Assembly: GCF_004570385.1 (NCBI RefSeq)
Contig: NZ_SPQL01000012.1
Span: 62,001-126,000 of the forward strand
Reading direction: 5' to 3'
Length of the DNA: 64,000 nucleotides
From: Blastococcus sp. CT_GayMR19
GTDB lineage: Bacteria; Actinomycetota; Actinomycetes; Mycobacteriales; Geodermatophilaceae
In this document: one piece after another, positions 8,023 through 17,100 of the stretch
Numbering within the stretch: position 1 is the first letter of the stretch
How the letters are laid out: every line of letters starts with the position of its first letter
Translations under genes and position numbers: made by a program
Notes under the pieces: model-generated
Seen by the model: only the letters and a program-made list of their open reading frames with translations
The model's database searches: none
What the model was told of the DNA's origin: nothing

Positions 8023-9546
8023 TCAGAACCAGGAGGGGAACCACATGCGCGTGCGCCACTCGACCACCGACAGCGGCTCCCCCGTGAGCACCGGATAGAA
8101 GTAGGCGAAGGTCGCCGCGACCACGGCCAGATAGAGGCACACCACGCCCAGCCCGATCTGCCGGCGCAGGACGTCCGACCGCGCCGGGCCGAGGACGTCC
8201 TGCAGCACCAGCGTCAGGGCGAGGATGAAGAACGGCACGACCGGCGCCATGTAGAAGATGAACATCGTCCGGTCGAGGTTGACGAACCAGGTTCCCCAGC
8301 CCGCTGCGAGCGCCACGGCGACGACGGCCGCCGCCGGGTCCCGACGGGCGGCGATCCGCCAGACCAGCCACAGGGCGGCCGGGACGAAGGTGAACCACAG
8401 GATCGGCGCCCCGAACATGAGGATGTAGCGGACGACCTGGTCGCCTGCGGGGTCGGTGAGGCCCTGCGGGTTCCACAGCAGGATGGGCCGCCCGGTGACC
8501 AGCCACGACCACGGCCCCGACTCCCACGAGTGCGGCGTCGACAGCCCGTTGTGGAACGTCAGCCACTGGGCGTGCTCGTGCCACAGCGAGCGCAGCGCGT
8601 CCGGGACGAACGGATAGTCGGTGTCGGGGTTCTGCTGGGCCCAGGCCTTGCCCTGCGACGTCTCGCCGAGGAACCAGCCGGTGAACGACGCCAGATAGGT
8701 GAGCACCGGGAGCACGGCGAGGGCCCAGACCGCCCCGGGCAGCCCCCGCCGGGCGGCGGCGCGCGTGGGGCGGACGACGCCGGCCTCCCGCCAGGCGGCC
8801 CGTTCCCACAACAGGGAGGCGACCGCGAAGAAGGCCAGGAACCACACGCCGCTCCACTTGACCGCGCACGCGGCGCCGAACAGCACTCCGGCGGCGATCC
8901 GCCAGCCCCGCGGCCCGAGCCGGACGCCGGTGGCCCCGATGTCGGTCGCCGAGTGGATCCGTGCGCGGACCCGGTCCCGGTCGACGACCAGGCAGGCGAC
9001 GGCGCCCAGCACGAGCACCTGGACGAACACGTCCAGCAGGCCGACCCGGGAGAGGGTGAAGGAGAAGGTGTCCAGCGCGAGGAGCAGGCCCGCGACCAGG
9101 CCGAGGACCGTGGAGCCCGTGAGCCGGCGCGCGAGCCGGACCAGGATCACGACGGCGAGCGCCCCGGCGACGGCCGAGGGGAACCGCCAGCCGAAGGAGT
9201 TGTAGCCGAACAGCTGCTCGCCCGCCGCGATGAACCACTTGCCCAGGGGCGGATGGACGATGAAGGAGTAGCCGCGGTTGTACTCGAAGCCCCACGTCAG
9301 CAGTTGGTGCGCGTGGCGCGGGTAGTAGGCCTCGTCGAAGAGCAGGTCCCGCGGGTAGCTGATGCCCCACAGCCGCATCGCCAGAGTCAGCACACCGAGC
9401 GCCCCGGTGAGCAGCCACGCCAGCCGGCGGTCGTCCGGGAGCGGACGGAAGTGGTCCCGCCTGGCCCGCGGCTGCCGGCTCGGGGCGTGCGGCACCTCGG
9501 ACGGCGGTGGTTCCTCCTCCGCCCGCTCGGGTGCCAGCACCGCCAT
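8023..9546 (-). CDS. pmt: Protein O-mannosyltransferase (PMT family)
   Basis: The 507-residue polytopic membrane protein transfers mannose from polyprenyl-phosphate-mannose to secreted proteins. The catalytic Asp-Glu pair sits in the first extracellular loop (LLFDEAYYPRHAHQLL, D71-E72), followed by IVHPPLGKWFIAAGEQLFG as in M. tuberculosis Rv1002c. About ten hydrophobic helices follow, including the C-terminal GLGVVCLYLAVVAATFAYFYPV. The start is the ATG at 9546, with TACCCT ending 6 nt upstream, which suggests leaderless translation. It is divergent from rsmI, as in mycobacteria. Confidence 0.9.
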   Translation of the reverse strand: MAVLAPERAEEEPPPSEVPHAPSRQPRARRDHFRPLPDDRRLAWLLTGALGVLTLAMRLWGISYPRDLLFDEAYYPRHAHQLLTWGFEYNRGYSFIVHPPLGKWFIAAGEQLFGYNSFGWRFPSAVAGALAVVILVRLARRLTGSTVLGLVAGLLLALDTFSFTLSRVGLLDVFVQVLVLGAVACLVVDRDRVRARIHSATDIGATGVRLGPRGWRIAAGVLFGAACAVKWSGVWFLAFFAVASLLWERAAWREAGVVRPTRAAARRGLPGAVWALAVLPVLTYLASFTGWFLGETSQGKAWAQQNPDTDYPFVPDALRSLWHEHAQWLTFHNGLSTPHSWESGPWSWLVTGRPILLWNPQGLTDPAGDQVVRYILMFGAPILWFTFVPAALWLVWRIAARRDPAAAVVAVALAAGWGTWFVNLDRTMFIFYMAPVVPFFILALTLVLQDVLGPARSDVLRRQIGLGVVCLYLAVVAATFAYFYPVLTGEPLSVVEWRTRMWFPSWF

Positions 9547-9552
9547 GCCGCC

Positions 9553-9558
9553 AGGGTA
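9553..9558 (-). promoter_or_regulatory. -10 box for leaderless pmt transcript
   Basis: TACCCT on the minus strand, then 6 nt, then ATG. This is the same TANNCT-N6-start geometry as at metG, eno and fthC. Confidence 0.45.
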
Positions 9559-9599
9559 GGTGGCGCGACCCGTCGTCCTCCCGTGACAGGCTCCGTGCC

Positions 9600-10439
9600 G
9601 TGACCGGACGGCTGGTGCTCGGCGGCGCGCCCCTCGGGCAGCCGGGTGACGTGGGCCCCCGGCTGCGCGAGGTGATGGCGACCGCCGACGTCCTGGCCGT
9701 CGAGGACACCCGCCGCCTGCACCGCCTGGCCGCCGACCTCGGCGTCACGTTCACCGGCCGGGTGGTGACTTTCCACGAGACGGTGGAGAAGGCGCGGCTG
9801 CCCGGGCTTCTGGCCGCCCTGGCCGACGGGGCGACCGTGCTGCTGCTGACCGACGCGGGCATGCCGTCGGTGTCCGATCCGGGCTACACGCTGGTGCGGG
9901 CGGCGATCGAGGCCCGCGTCCCCGTGACGTCGGTGCCCGGCCCGTCGGCGGTGACGACGGCGCTCGCCGTCTCCGGTCTCCCGGTGGACCGGTTCTGCTT
10001 CGAGGGGTTCCTGCCCCGCAAGGGCGGGGAGCGGCGGTCGTCGCTGGCCGCCCTGGCGGACGAGCGCCGCACGATGGTCTTCTTCGAGTCGCCGCACCGG
10101 CTGGCCGACGCGTTGGCCGATGCCGCCGCCGCGTTCGGGGACACCCGTCAGGCGGCCGTGTGCCGCGAGCTGACCAAGACCTACGAGGAGATCCGCCGGG
10201 GCCCGCTGGCCGAGCTCGCGGAGTGGGCCGCCGAGGGCGTGAAGGGCGAGATCACGCTGGTGGTCGCCGGGGCATCGGGCGTGCCCGCCCCGCTGGACGC
10301 CGCAGAACTGGCCGCCGAGGTCGCCGCGGAGGAGGCCGCCGGTGCCACCCGCAAGGATGCGATCCGCGCCGTCGTCGTCCGCACCGGGCTGCCGCGGCGG
10401 ACCGTCTACGACGCCGTCCTCGCCGCGAAGCGGGGCTGA
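9600..10439 (+). CDS. rsmI: 16S rRNA 2'-O-ribose C1402 methyltransferase
   Basis: The 279-residue tetrapyrrole-methylase-fold enzyme methylates the ribose of C1402 in 16S rRNA with SAM. Visible signatures are LVLGGAPLGQPGDVGPRL, VLAVEDTRRLHRLA, LLTDAGMPSVSDPG, VPGPSAVTTALAVSG and FFESPHRLADAL. The GTG at 9600 is chosen because the family begins within a few residues of GRLVLGG and there is no conserved sequence upstream, although the frame is open to 9507. Only 53 bp separate it from the divergent pmt gene. Confidence 0.93.
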   Translation: MTGRLVLGGAPLGQPGDVGPRLREVMATADVLAVEDTRRLHRLAADLGVTFTGRVVTFHETVEKARLPGLLAALADGATVLLLTDAGMPSVSDPGYTLVRAAIEARVPVTSVPGPSAVTTALAVSGLPVDRFCFEGFLPRKGGERRSSLAALADERRTMVFFESPHRLADALADAAAAFGDTRQAAVCRELTKTYEEIRRGPLAELAEWAAEGVKGEITLVVAGASGVPAPLDAAELAAEVAAEEAAGATRKDAIRAVVVRTGLPRRTVYDAVLAAKRG

Positions 10440-10461
10440 CCCGCGCGTCTGTGCGCCTTTC

Positions 10462-10490
10462 GGGCCCATATCCGCCCGCCGGATGGGCCC
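10462..10490. terminator. Shared terminator between convergent rsmI and corA
   Basis: GGGCCCAT (10462-10469) pairs with ATGGGCCC (10483-10490), and ATCCG/CGGAT offers an alternative inner pairing. It lies in the 83-bp gap between two convergent genes and could serve both. Confidence 0.6.
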
Positions 10491-10522
10491 CGGAACTGCT
10501 CAGTCGCGGCGGGCCGGGGTGC

Positions 10523-11656
10523 CTAGAGCCAGTTGTTGCGCTTGAAGGCGCGGTAGAGCAGCACGCAGGAGAGGGCGATGACCACCAGCACCAGGGGATA
10601 GCCGAAGCGCCAGCCCAGCTCCGGCATGTGCTCGAAGTTCATGCCGTAGATCCCGGCGATCGCGGTCGGGACGGCGATGATGCCGGCGTACGCCGAGATC
10701 TTGCGGACGTCCTCGTTGTCGGCCAGCGAGGTCCGAGCCAGCGAGGCCTGCAGGATGGACGAGAGCAGTTCGTCGAGCGCGGCAACCTGGTCACGGACGC
10801 GGATCGCGTGGTCGAGCACGTCCCGGAAGTAGGACCGGATGGCGTCGGGGACGACGTCGATCGGCCGGTCGGCCAGCTTCTGCAGCGGCACCTCCAGCGG
10901 GGTGACCGCCCGTCGCAGGCCCATCAGCTCCCGCTTGAGCTGGTACAGCCGGCCGATGTCGTCGGTCCGGTCGGGGCTGAAGACCGAGGCCTCGAGCTCG
11001 TCGACGTCCTCCTCCACCAGGCCGGCCACCTCGACGAACGTGTCGACGACGAGGTCCGCGACCGCGTAGAGCACCGCGGAGGGCCCCAGGCACAGCAGGT
11101 CGTGCTGCTCCTCCATGCGGGCCCGCAGCTCGGCCAGCCCGCTGTGCCCGCCGTGCCGCACGGTGATGACGTAGTTCGCGCCGAGGAAGACCATGACCTC
11201 GCCCGTGTCGACCACCTCGCTGGTCGCGGTCAGCTCCTCGTGCGCCACGTAGGTCGCCGTCTTGAGCACCATGAACAGCGCGTCGTCGTAGCGCTCGAGC
11301 TTGGGCCGCTGGTGGGCGTACACCGCGTCCTCGACGGCGAGGGGGTGCAGTCCGTAGGTGGCGGAGAGGGCGTCGAGTTCGGCCTGGGTGGGCTCGTAGA
11401 GCCCCAGCCACACGAAGCCGCCGGTCTCGGCGGCCACCCGCAGCGCCTCGTCGGGCGTCACCGGCGCCTGCCGGTGACCGTCGACGTAGACCGCGCAGTC
11501 GACGACGGGGTCCTCGCCCCGCCTGCGGGTGGGCGCTTGGCGCTGCCGGCCGGCCGGGCGGGGACGGAGGCCGGGCGTCGGATCCACGAGCGTGGACGGC
11601 GGGATGGGCAGCGGGGAGACCTCGGGCGGGCCCGCCGGGCGATCGCTGGCGCTCAT
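10523..11656 (-). CDS. corA: CorA-family magnesium/divalent cation channel
   Basis: The 377-residue protein has a long cytoplasmic N-terminal domain, two C-terminal helices and the hallmark YGMNFEHMPE between them. It ends with a basic tail (LLYRAFKRNNWL) at the inner membrane face. The first helix (ISAYAGIIAVPTAIAGI) precedes GMN. CorA proteins form pentamers that pass Mg2+ or other divalent ions. The N-terminus up to about residue 40 is Pro/Arg-rich and probably disordered. A possible -10 (TACGCT on the minus strand at about 11705-11710) lies about 50 bp upstream of the ATG. Confidence 0.9.
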   Translation of the reverse strand: MSASDRPAGPPEVSPLPIPPSTLVDPTPGLRPRPAGRQRQAPTRRRGEDPVVDCAVYVDGHRQAPVTPDEALRVAAETGGFVWLGLYEPTQAELDALSATYGLHPLAVEDAVYAHQRPKLERYDDALFMVLKTATYVAHEELTATSEVVDTGEVMVFLGANYVITVRHGGHSGLAELRARMEEQHDLLCLGPSAVLYAVADLVVDTFVEVAGLVEEDVDELEASVFSPDRTDDIGRLYQLKRELMGLRRAVTPLEVPLQKLADRPIDVVPDAIRSYFRDVLDHAIRVRDQVAALDELLSSILQASLARTSLADNEDVRKISAYAGIIAVPTAIAGIYGMNFEHMPELGWRFGYPLVLVVIALSCVLLYRAFKRNNWL

Positions 11657-11778
11657 CGCGCAACCTCCTCCGCTCGCCCGCGAGCCGTCCCGTGGGCGTG
11701 TGCAGCGTAGGCATGCGCCGTCCCCGCCCCCGTGCCACGCTGCCCGGAGGGATGATCGATGCCCGACAGGGGGACGCC

Positions 11779-13284
11779 GTGGCCGCAGGCACCCGCAGGG
11801 TGAAGTCCGTCGAGGACTCGATCCGCGACACCGACGAGCCGGAGCACCGGCTCAAGAAGAGTCTGTCCGGGCTGGACCTGACGGTGTTCGGCGTCGGCGT
11901 GATCATCGGGGCGGGGATCTTCGTGGTCACGGGTGTGGTCGCGCAGACCCAGTCGGGGCCGGCGGTGGGGCTCTCGTTCGTCATCGCCGGGATCACCTGC
12001 GGTCTGGCCGCGCTCTGCTACGCCGAGTTCGCCTCGACGGTGCCGGTCGCCGGCTCCGCCTACACGTTCTCCTACGCCACGTTCGGTGAGTTCGTCGCCT
12101 GGATCATCGGCTGGGACCTGATCCTCGAGTTCGCCATCGGGGCCGCGGCCGTCTCGGTCAGCTGGTCGGGCTACCTGCAGCAGATGCTCGGCGACATCGG
12201 CCTCGAGCTCCCCTCGACGGTCGCCGGCGAGGAAGCGCGGTTCAACATCCCCGCGATGGTGCTCGCCCTGGCGATGACCGCGGTGCTCGTGCTCGGCATC
12301 AAGCTGTCGTCCCGGTACAACGCGGTCGTGGTCGCCATCAAGGTGGCCGTCGTGCTGCTCGTCGTCGCGGTGGGCGTCTTCTACCTGAACGCCGGCAACT
12401 ACAGCCCGTTCGTGCCGCCGGCACAGCCGAGCGAGGCCGCCTCGGGCTGGGATGCGCCGCTGGTCCAGAGCCTGTTCGGCTTCGCGCCCACGACGTTCGG
12501 GTGGGGCGGGGTCGTCGCCGGCGCCTCGATCGTGTTCTTCGCGTTCATCGGTTTCGACATCGTGGCGACCGCGGCCGAGGAGACCCGCGACCCCGGGCGG
12601 GACATGCCCCGCGGCATCCTCGGCTCGCTGGCGATCTGCACGGCCCTGTACGTGGCCGTGTCGCTGGTGGTCGTCGGGATGCAGCGCTACACCGAGCTCA
12701 ACGCCGACGCGCCGCTGGCCGGGGCGTTCTCCGCCGCCGGGTTGCCGGTGTTCGCCACGATCATCGGGCTCGGCGCGCTCATCGGCCTGACGTCGGTGGT
12801 CATGATCCTGCTGCTCGGGCAGTCCCGCGTGCTCTTCGCGATGAGCCGGGACCGGCTGCTCCCTCGGTGGTTCTCCACGGTGCACCCGCGCTACGGCACC
12901 CCGTACCGCATCACGATCGCGACCGGCGTGCTCGTGGCGGTCATGGCGGGGGTCGTCCCGCTGGGCGAGCTGACGGAACTCGTCAACATCGGCACGCTCG
13001 CTGCGTTCCTGCTCGTCTCCATCGGCGTGATCGTCCTGCGCCGGACCCGGCCGGACCTGCCGCGGGCCTTCCGCGTGCCGTTGATGCCGGTGCTGCCCAT
13101 CCTCGCGGCATTGGCTTGCCTGTGGCTGATGCTCAACCTGACGGGGAACACCTGGATCCGCTTCCTCGCCTGGATGGCGCTGGGCTTCGTCATCTACTTC
13201 GCCTACGGACGCCGGCGCAGTCGGTTCAACACGCCGGGGGACCGCGAGGACGCCGCCGCCGCGAACGCCGCCCGACGCGCCTGA
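11779..13284 (+). CDS. APC-superfamily amino acid permease
   Basis: The 501-residue permease has about 12 transmembrane helices. It has the cationic-amino-acid transporter N-terminus RRVKSVEDSIRDTDEPEHRLKK and the APC substrate-site motif GVGVIIGAGIFVVTG in helix 1. FFAFIGFDIVATAAEETRDP in helix 6 is also typical. It probably imports an amino acid, and the CAT-like motifs point to cationic ones. The GTG at 11779 is chosen for its AGGGGGA ribosome-binding site; an ATG at 11752 directly abutting GGAGGG is the alternative and would add nine residues. Confidence 0.85.
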   Translation: MAAGTRRVKSVEDSIRDTDEPEHRLKKSLSGLDLTVFGVGVIIGAGIFVVTGVVAQTQSGPAVGLSFVIAGITCGLAALCYAEFASTVPVAGSAYTFSYATFGEFVAWIIGWDLILEFAIGAAAVSVSWSGYLQQMLGDIGLELPSTVAGEEARFNIPAMVLALAMTAVLVLGIKLSSRYNAVVVAIKVAVVLLVVAVGVFYLNAGNYSPFVPPAQPSEAASGWDAPLVQSLFGFAPTTFGWGGVVAGASIVFFAFIGFDIVATAAEETRDPGRDMPRGILGSLAICTALYVAVSLVVVGMQRYTELNADAPLAGAFSAAGLPVFATIIGLGALIGLTSVVMILLLGQSRVLFAMSRDRLLPRWFSTVHPRYGTPYRITIATGVLVAVMAGVVPLGELTELVNIGTLAAFLLVSIGVIVLRRTRPDLPRAFRVPLMPVLPILAALACLWLMLNLTGNTWIRFLAWMALGFVIYFAYGRRRSRFNTPGDREDAAAANAARRA

Positions 13285-13355
13285 ACGGTCATCCGGAGGG
13301 GTGAATCCAGCGGTCGGGGCCTACAGCCGGGCGCCGGACGGGACGACGGGATCTC

Positions 13356-14033
13356 ATGGCGATCAACGTCCTCGATGCACGCGACACCTTCGCAGCGCCG
13401 CGCGTCCGCGTGCCCGCCCTGCGTCTGGTCGCGACCGCGTCGACGTCGTCCGCCCGTCGCCTGCCGCTGACCGTGATCGCGGCCGGCGGAATCGGCATCA
13501 TCGAGGCCGTCGGCCTGCTGGCCGTGGCCGTCGCCGGCATCGACGGCGTGCTCACCTCCGTGCGGCCCACCGGCATGGCCCTGGCGCTCGGCCTGAGCGC
13601 CCTGGCCGCCTGGGTGGTGGCGTGCGCCGGCAGTGGCGCCGGCCTGATCGAGGGCGTCGGCCGCCGGTTGTTCATGGGCCTCGCCTACGGCGAGACGGTG
13701 CTGGTCGCGGTGCTGCTGGTGGCGGCCACGGTCGCTCCGGTGTTCGCGCCCCCCGCGGGCCTGCCCCTCCCCGCGCTGGCGCTGCTCGTCCTCGCCGTCC
13801 CCGTCGGCAAGCTCCTGCTCGCCGGCGCTCCGTCCGCGCGGCAGTGGGTCGCCGACGGTCCCCGCACCCGCGTGCAGCGGCCCGACCCGGTCGCCGCGCA
13901 CCGCCTGCTGGCCACGGTGACCCTCGGGGTCATCGGGATCTCGCTGGGCGCTCTCGCGCTGCTCGCTCCGGCCCAGGCGCCGGACGGCGGGCCGGGCGCC
14001 GCAGCGTCGAGCGTCGTCTACACCAACGACTGA
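13356..14033 (+). CDS. Multi-pass membrane protein of unknown function
   Basis: The 225-residue protein has about five hydrophobic stretches (for example VIAAGGIGIIEAVGLLAVAVAG, ETVLVAVLLVAATVAPVFA and TVTLGVIGISLGALALLA). Short Arg-containing loops separate them and the tail is Gly/Ala/Ser-rich. No family was recognised. It lies between the permease and metG on the same strand, with its own start about 70 bp after the permease stop, and the ATG is well placed. Function is unknown. Confidence 0.65.
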   Translation: MAINVLDARDTFAAPRVRVPALRLVATASTSSARRLPLTVIAAGGIGIIEAVGLLAVAVAGIDGVLTSVRPTGMALALGLSALAAWVVACAGSGAGLIEGVGRRLFMGLAYGETVLVAVLLVAATVAPVFAPPAGLPLPALALLVLAVPVGKLLLAGAPSARQWVADGPRTRVQRPDPVAAHRLLATVTLGVIGISLGALALLAPAQAPDGGPGAAASSVVYTND

Positions 14034-14079
14034 CCCCCGGGGCGGCCGCCGCGCGCCGAGCCGGGTGGACGCCTCCGCC

Positions 14080-14091
14080 TAGGCTCAGCCC
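14080..14091 (+). promoter_or_regulatory. Leaderless promoter of metG
   Basis: TAGGCT (14080-14085) plus 6 nt leads directly to the GTG at 14092. No Shine-Dalgarno is present, as expected for leaderless translation. The identical box and spacing precede eno. Confidence 0.55.
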
Positions 14092-15891
14092 GTGACTGAT
14101 CGGCACATCCTCACCGCCGTCGCCTGGCCCTACGCCAACGGCCCGCGGCACATCGGCCACGTCTCCGGGTTCGGCGTGCCCTCCGACGTCTTCAGCCGCT
14201 ACCACCGCATGGCCGGGGACAAGGTCCTCATGGTCAGCGGCACCGACGAGCACGGGACGCCGATCACGGTGGCCGCCGACGCCGAGGGCGTGACGCCCCG
14301 GGAGATCGCGGACCGGAACAACCGGATCATCGTCAACGACCTGCAGTCGCTCGGGTTGAGCTACGACCTGTTCACGCGGACGACGACGGTGAACCACGCC
14401 GGAGTGAGCCAGGAGATCTTCCTGGGCCTGCTGAAGAACGGCTACGTGTTCCCGCAGACGACGCTCGGCGCGATCAGCCCGTCGACCGGGCGCACCCTGC
14501 CCGACCGGTACATCGAGGGCACCTGCCCGATCTGCCAGTACGACGGCGCGCGCGGCGACCAGTGCGACAACTGCGGCAACCAGCTCGACCCGATCGACCT
14601 GATCAACCCGGTCAGCAAGATCAACGGGGAGACGCCGAAGTTCGTGGAGGAGGAGCACTACTTCCTCGACCTCCCGGCCTTCACGCGGGCACTCGGCGAC
14701 TGGCTGGCCACCCGCAAGAGCTGGCGCCCGAACGTCCTCAACTTCAGCGTCAACCTGCTCGACGACCTCAAGCCCCGCAGCTACACCCGCGACATCGACT
14801 GGGGCGTCCCGGTGCCGCTGGACGGCTGGCGCGACCGGAACGACAAGCGGATCTACGTCTGGTTCGACGCCGTCGTCGGCTACCTGTCGGCGTCGATCGA
14901 GTGGGCCCGCCGGTCCGGCGACGCCGACGCCTGGCGGCAGTGGTGGCAGACGCCGGACTCCGACGCCTACTACTTCATGGGCAAGGACAACATCGTCTTC
15001 CACTCCGAGATCTGGCCCGCCCAGCTGCTCGGGTACAACGGCGAGGGCGACAAGGGTGGCACCGCCGGCTCGCTCGGCCGGCTCAACCTGCCGACCGAGG
15101 TGGTGTCCAGCGAGTTCCTGACGATGGAGGGACGGAAGTTCTCCTCGTCGCGCCAGGTGGTCATCTACGTGCGCGACTTCCTCGCCCGGTACGACGCCGA
15201 CGCGCTGCGGTACTTCATCGCCGTCGCGGGTCCGGAGAACCAGGACACCGACTTCACCTGGGCGGAGTTCCTGCGCCGCAACAACGACGAGCTGGTCGCC
15301 GGTTGGGGCAACCTGGTGAACCGCACGGTCTCGATGGCCGCCAAGAACGGCGGTGGGATCCCCACGCCCGGTGAGCTGACCGGCGACGACAAGGCACTGC
15401 TGGCGACGACGTCCGGCGCCTTCGAGCCGGTGGGCGACCTGCTGTCCCGCAACCGGCAGAAGGCGGCGATCGGCGAGGCGATGCGCGTGGTCGCCGAGGC
15501 GAACAAGTACCTGTCGGACCAGGCGCCCTGGAAGCTCAAGGAGGACCCGGCCCGGCGGGACACGGTGCTGCACACCGCGTTGCAGGCGATCAAGGACTGC
15601 AACACCCTGCTGACGCCGTTCCTCCCGCACTCCGCGCAGACGGTGCACGAGCTGCTCGGCGGCACCGGCGTCTGGTCGGGCCGGCCGCAGATCGAGGAGG
15701 TCACCGACCTCGACGACGGCTCGCCCTACCCGATCATCACCGGGCGGTACGACGAGGGGCAGGCCGGCTGGGGCTCGACGCCGCTGCCGCCGTCGGGCAC
15801 GCCGCTCGCGCCGCCGACGCCGATCTTCACCAAGCTCGATCCGTCGATCGTGGACGAGGAGCTGGCCCGCCTGGAGGGCGGAGCGTCGTGA
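14092..15891 (+). CDS. metG: Methionyl-tRNA synthetase
   Basis: This 599-residue class I synthetase charges tRNA-Met. It carries the HIGH motif intact (H20-H23) and a KFSSSR variant of KMSKS in [20 protein letters not shown] zinc knuckle (CPICQ ... CDNC, about 145-163) lies in the connective domain. The C-terminus ends with the anticodon-binding helical domain and a Pro-rich tail, without an appended tRNA-binding (Arc1p-like) domain. The start is a GTG without a ribosome-binding site, preceded by the leaderless promoter. Its stop overlaps the tatD start by 4 bp (GTGA). Confidence 0.96.
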   Translation: MTDRHILTAVAWPYANGPRHIGHVSGFGVPSDVFSRYHRMAGDKVLMVSGTDEHGTPITVAADAEGVTPREIADRNNRIIVNDLQSLGLSYDLFTRTTTVNHAGVSQEIFLGLLKNGYVFPQTTLGAISPSTGRTLPDRYIEGTCPICQYDGARGDQCDNCGNQLDPIDLINPVSKINGETPKFVEEEHYFLDLPAFTRALGDWLATRKSWRPNVLNFSVNLLDDLKPRSYTRDIDWGVPVPLDGWRDRNDKRIYVWFDAVVGYLSASIEWARRSGDADAWRQWWQTPDSDAYYFMGKDNIVFHSEIWPAQLLGYNGEGDKGGTAGSLGRLNLPTEVVSSEFLTMEGRKFSSSRQVVIYVRDFLARYDADALRYFIAVAGPENQDTDFTWAEFLRRNNDELVAGWGNLVNRTVSMAAKNGGGIPTPGELTGDDKALLATTSGAFEPVGDLLSRNRQKAAIGEAMRVVAEANKYLSDQAPWKLKEDPARRDTVLHTALQAIKDCNTLLTPFLPHSAQTVHELLGGTGVWSGRPQIEEVTDLDDGSPYPIITGRYDEGQAGWGSTPLPPSGTPLAPPTPIFTKLDPSIVDEELARLEGGAS

Positions 15892-16784
15892 GTCGGTCGG
15901 CATCCGCCCGCGCGAACCGGCGGGGCGAGCCGCCGCCGTCCCCGGAGCCGTTGCCGTCGCCGGCGCTGGACAGCCACACCCACCTCGACATCGTCCTGGG
16001 CGAGCGGCCGGCCGGCGACGAGCACGGTGAATGGGCATCGGACGACGACGTCGACGCGGAGATCGCCGCTGCCGTCGCGGTGAACGTGCCGCGGCTGGTG
16101 CAGGTCGGTGTCGACGTGCCCTCGTCGCGCTGGTCGGCCGCCCTGGCCGCCCGGCACCCGAACGTGCTGGCCGCCGTCGCGCTCCATCCGAACGAGGCCG
16201 GGGCCGGGAAGGCGACGGACGACGCCCTCGCCGAGATCGACCGCCTGGCGGCGCTCCCGCGGGTGCGGGCGGTGGGGGAGACGGGGCTGGACCGCTACCG
16301 CACCGGTCCCGAGGGCTGGGCGGCGCAGGAGGCGTCCTTCCGCGCGCACATCCGGATCGCCAAGGACCGGGACGTCGCCCTCGTCATCCACGACCGGGAC
16401 GCCCACGACGAGATCCTCCGCGTGCTGGACGACGAGGGCGCTCCTCAGCACACCGTCTTCCACTGCTTCTCCGGGGACGCCGCCTTCGCCCGGGCCTGCG
16501 TCTCCCGGGGGTTCGTGCTGTCCTTCGCGGGCACCCTGACCTTCGGCAATGCGGCCAACCTGCGCGCGGCGGCCGCGCTCACGCCGGTCGACCAGCTGCT
16601 GGTCGAGACCGACGCGCCCTTCCTCACCCCAATGCCGTACCGCGGCCGGCCCAACGCCTCCCGCCTGGTGCCGCACACGGTGCGCGCCCTCGCCGAGGTG
16701 ACGGGCGTCGACCTCGACGAGCTGTGCCAGAGCCTGACCGCCACCGCCGAACGCGTCTTCGGCAGCTGGGACGACCGGAGCTAG
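15888..16784 (+). CDS. tatD: TatD-family metal-dependent DNase/hydrolase
   Basis: The 298-residue TIM-barrel hydrolase has the expected metal ligands: DSHTHLD at the N-terminus, GETGLD, VIHDRDA, FHCFSG and ETDAPFLTP. TatD proteins cut DNA 3'-5' or act in DNA repair and turnover. The first 26 residues are Pro/Arg-rich and outside the domain. The GTG at 15888 overlaps the metG stop, so the two form an operon, as metG-tatD do in mycobacteria (Rv1007c, Rv1008). Confidence 0.92.
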   Translation: MSRSASARANRRGEPPPSPEPLPSPALDSHTHLDIVLGERPAGDEHGEWASDDDVDAEIAAAVAVNVPRLVQVGVDVPSSRWSAALAARHPNVLAAVALHPNEAGAGKATDDALAEIDRLAALPRVRAVGETGLDRYRTGPEGWAAQEASFRAHIRIAKDRDVALVIHDRDAHDEILRVLDDEGAPQHTVFHCFSGDAAFARACVSRGFVLSFAGTLTFGNAANLRAAAALTPVDQLLVETDAPFLTPMPYRGRPNASRLVPHTVRALAEVTGVDLDELCQSLTATAERVFGSWDDRS

Positions 16785-16801
16785 GCAGCGGGGGACGAGC
16801 T

Positions 16802-17076
16802 GTCGAGCCGAGTGGGGGCCCGGAGGGTCTCCGCGCAGGCGCGACGCAGGGGCTCAACGCCGGCGGGGACGGCAATTGGCAGCGGTGTCGTCCGGAGGAC
16901 GACGGTGTCGTGGTCGCGGTGTCGTCCGGAGGACGACCGTGTCGCGGACCGGTCGAGCCGAGTGGGGGCCCGGAGGGTCTCCGCGCAGGCGCGACGCAGC
17001 GGCTCAACGCCGGCCGGGACGGAAACTGGCCGCGGTGTCGTCCGGAGGACGACGGTGTCATGGACGGTGTCATGGC
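16802..17076 (+). repeat. Two direct copies of a dispersed repeat carrying GGAGGACGAC
   Basis: Copies begin at 16802 and 16952 (150-bp period). Each opens GTCGAGCCGAGTGGGGGCCC, runs through a GCGCAGGCGCGACGC block, and ends GTCCGGAGGACGACGGTGTC. Related single copies in the opposite orientation lie at 25852-25955 and 63184-63289. The last GGAGGA-type sequence, just after the second copy (ending near 17098), is the ribosome-binding site of the following gene. The frame of that gene is open through most of the repeat, but the translation is Arg/Gly-rich and looks non-coding. Confidence 0.82.
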
Positions 17077-17100
17077 AGCGGTGTCCTCCGGAGGAGGACA

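Noticed and set aside
7837-9603. A 588-codon plus-strand open frame
   Set aside because: It is antisense to the protein mannosyltransferase gene, whose catalytic DE motif and helices are clear.
16876-17100. N-terminal extension of the membrane protein at 17101 into the repeat
   Set aside because: The frame is open, but the translation is Arg/Gly-rich repeat DNA while ATG 17101 has a perfect ribosome-binding site and directly precedes a transmembrane helix.
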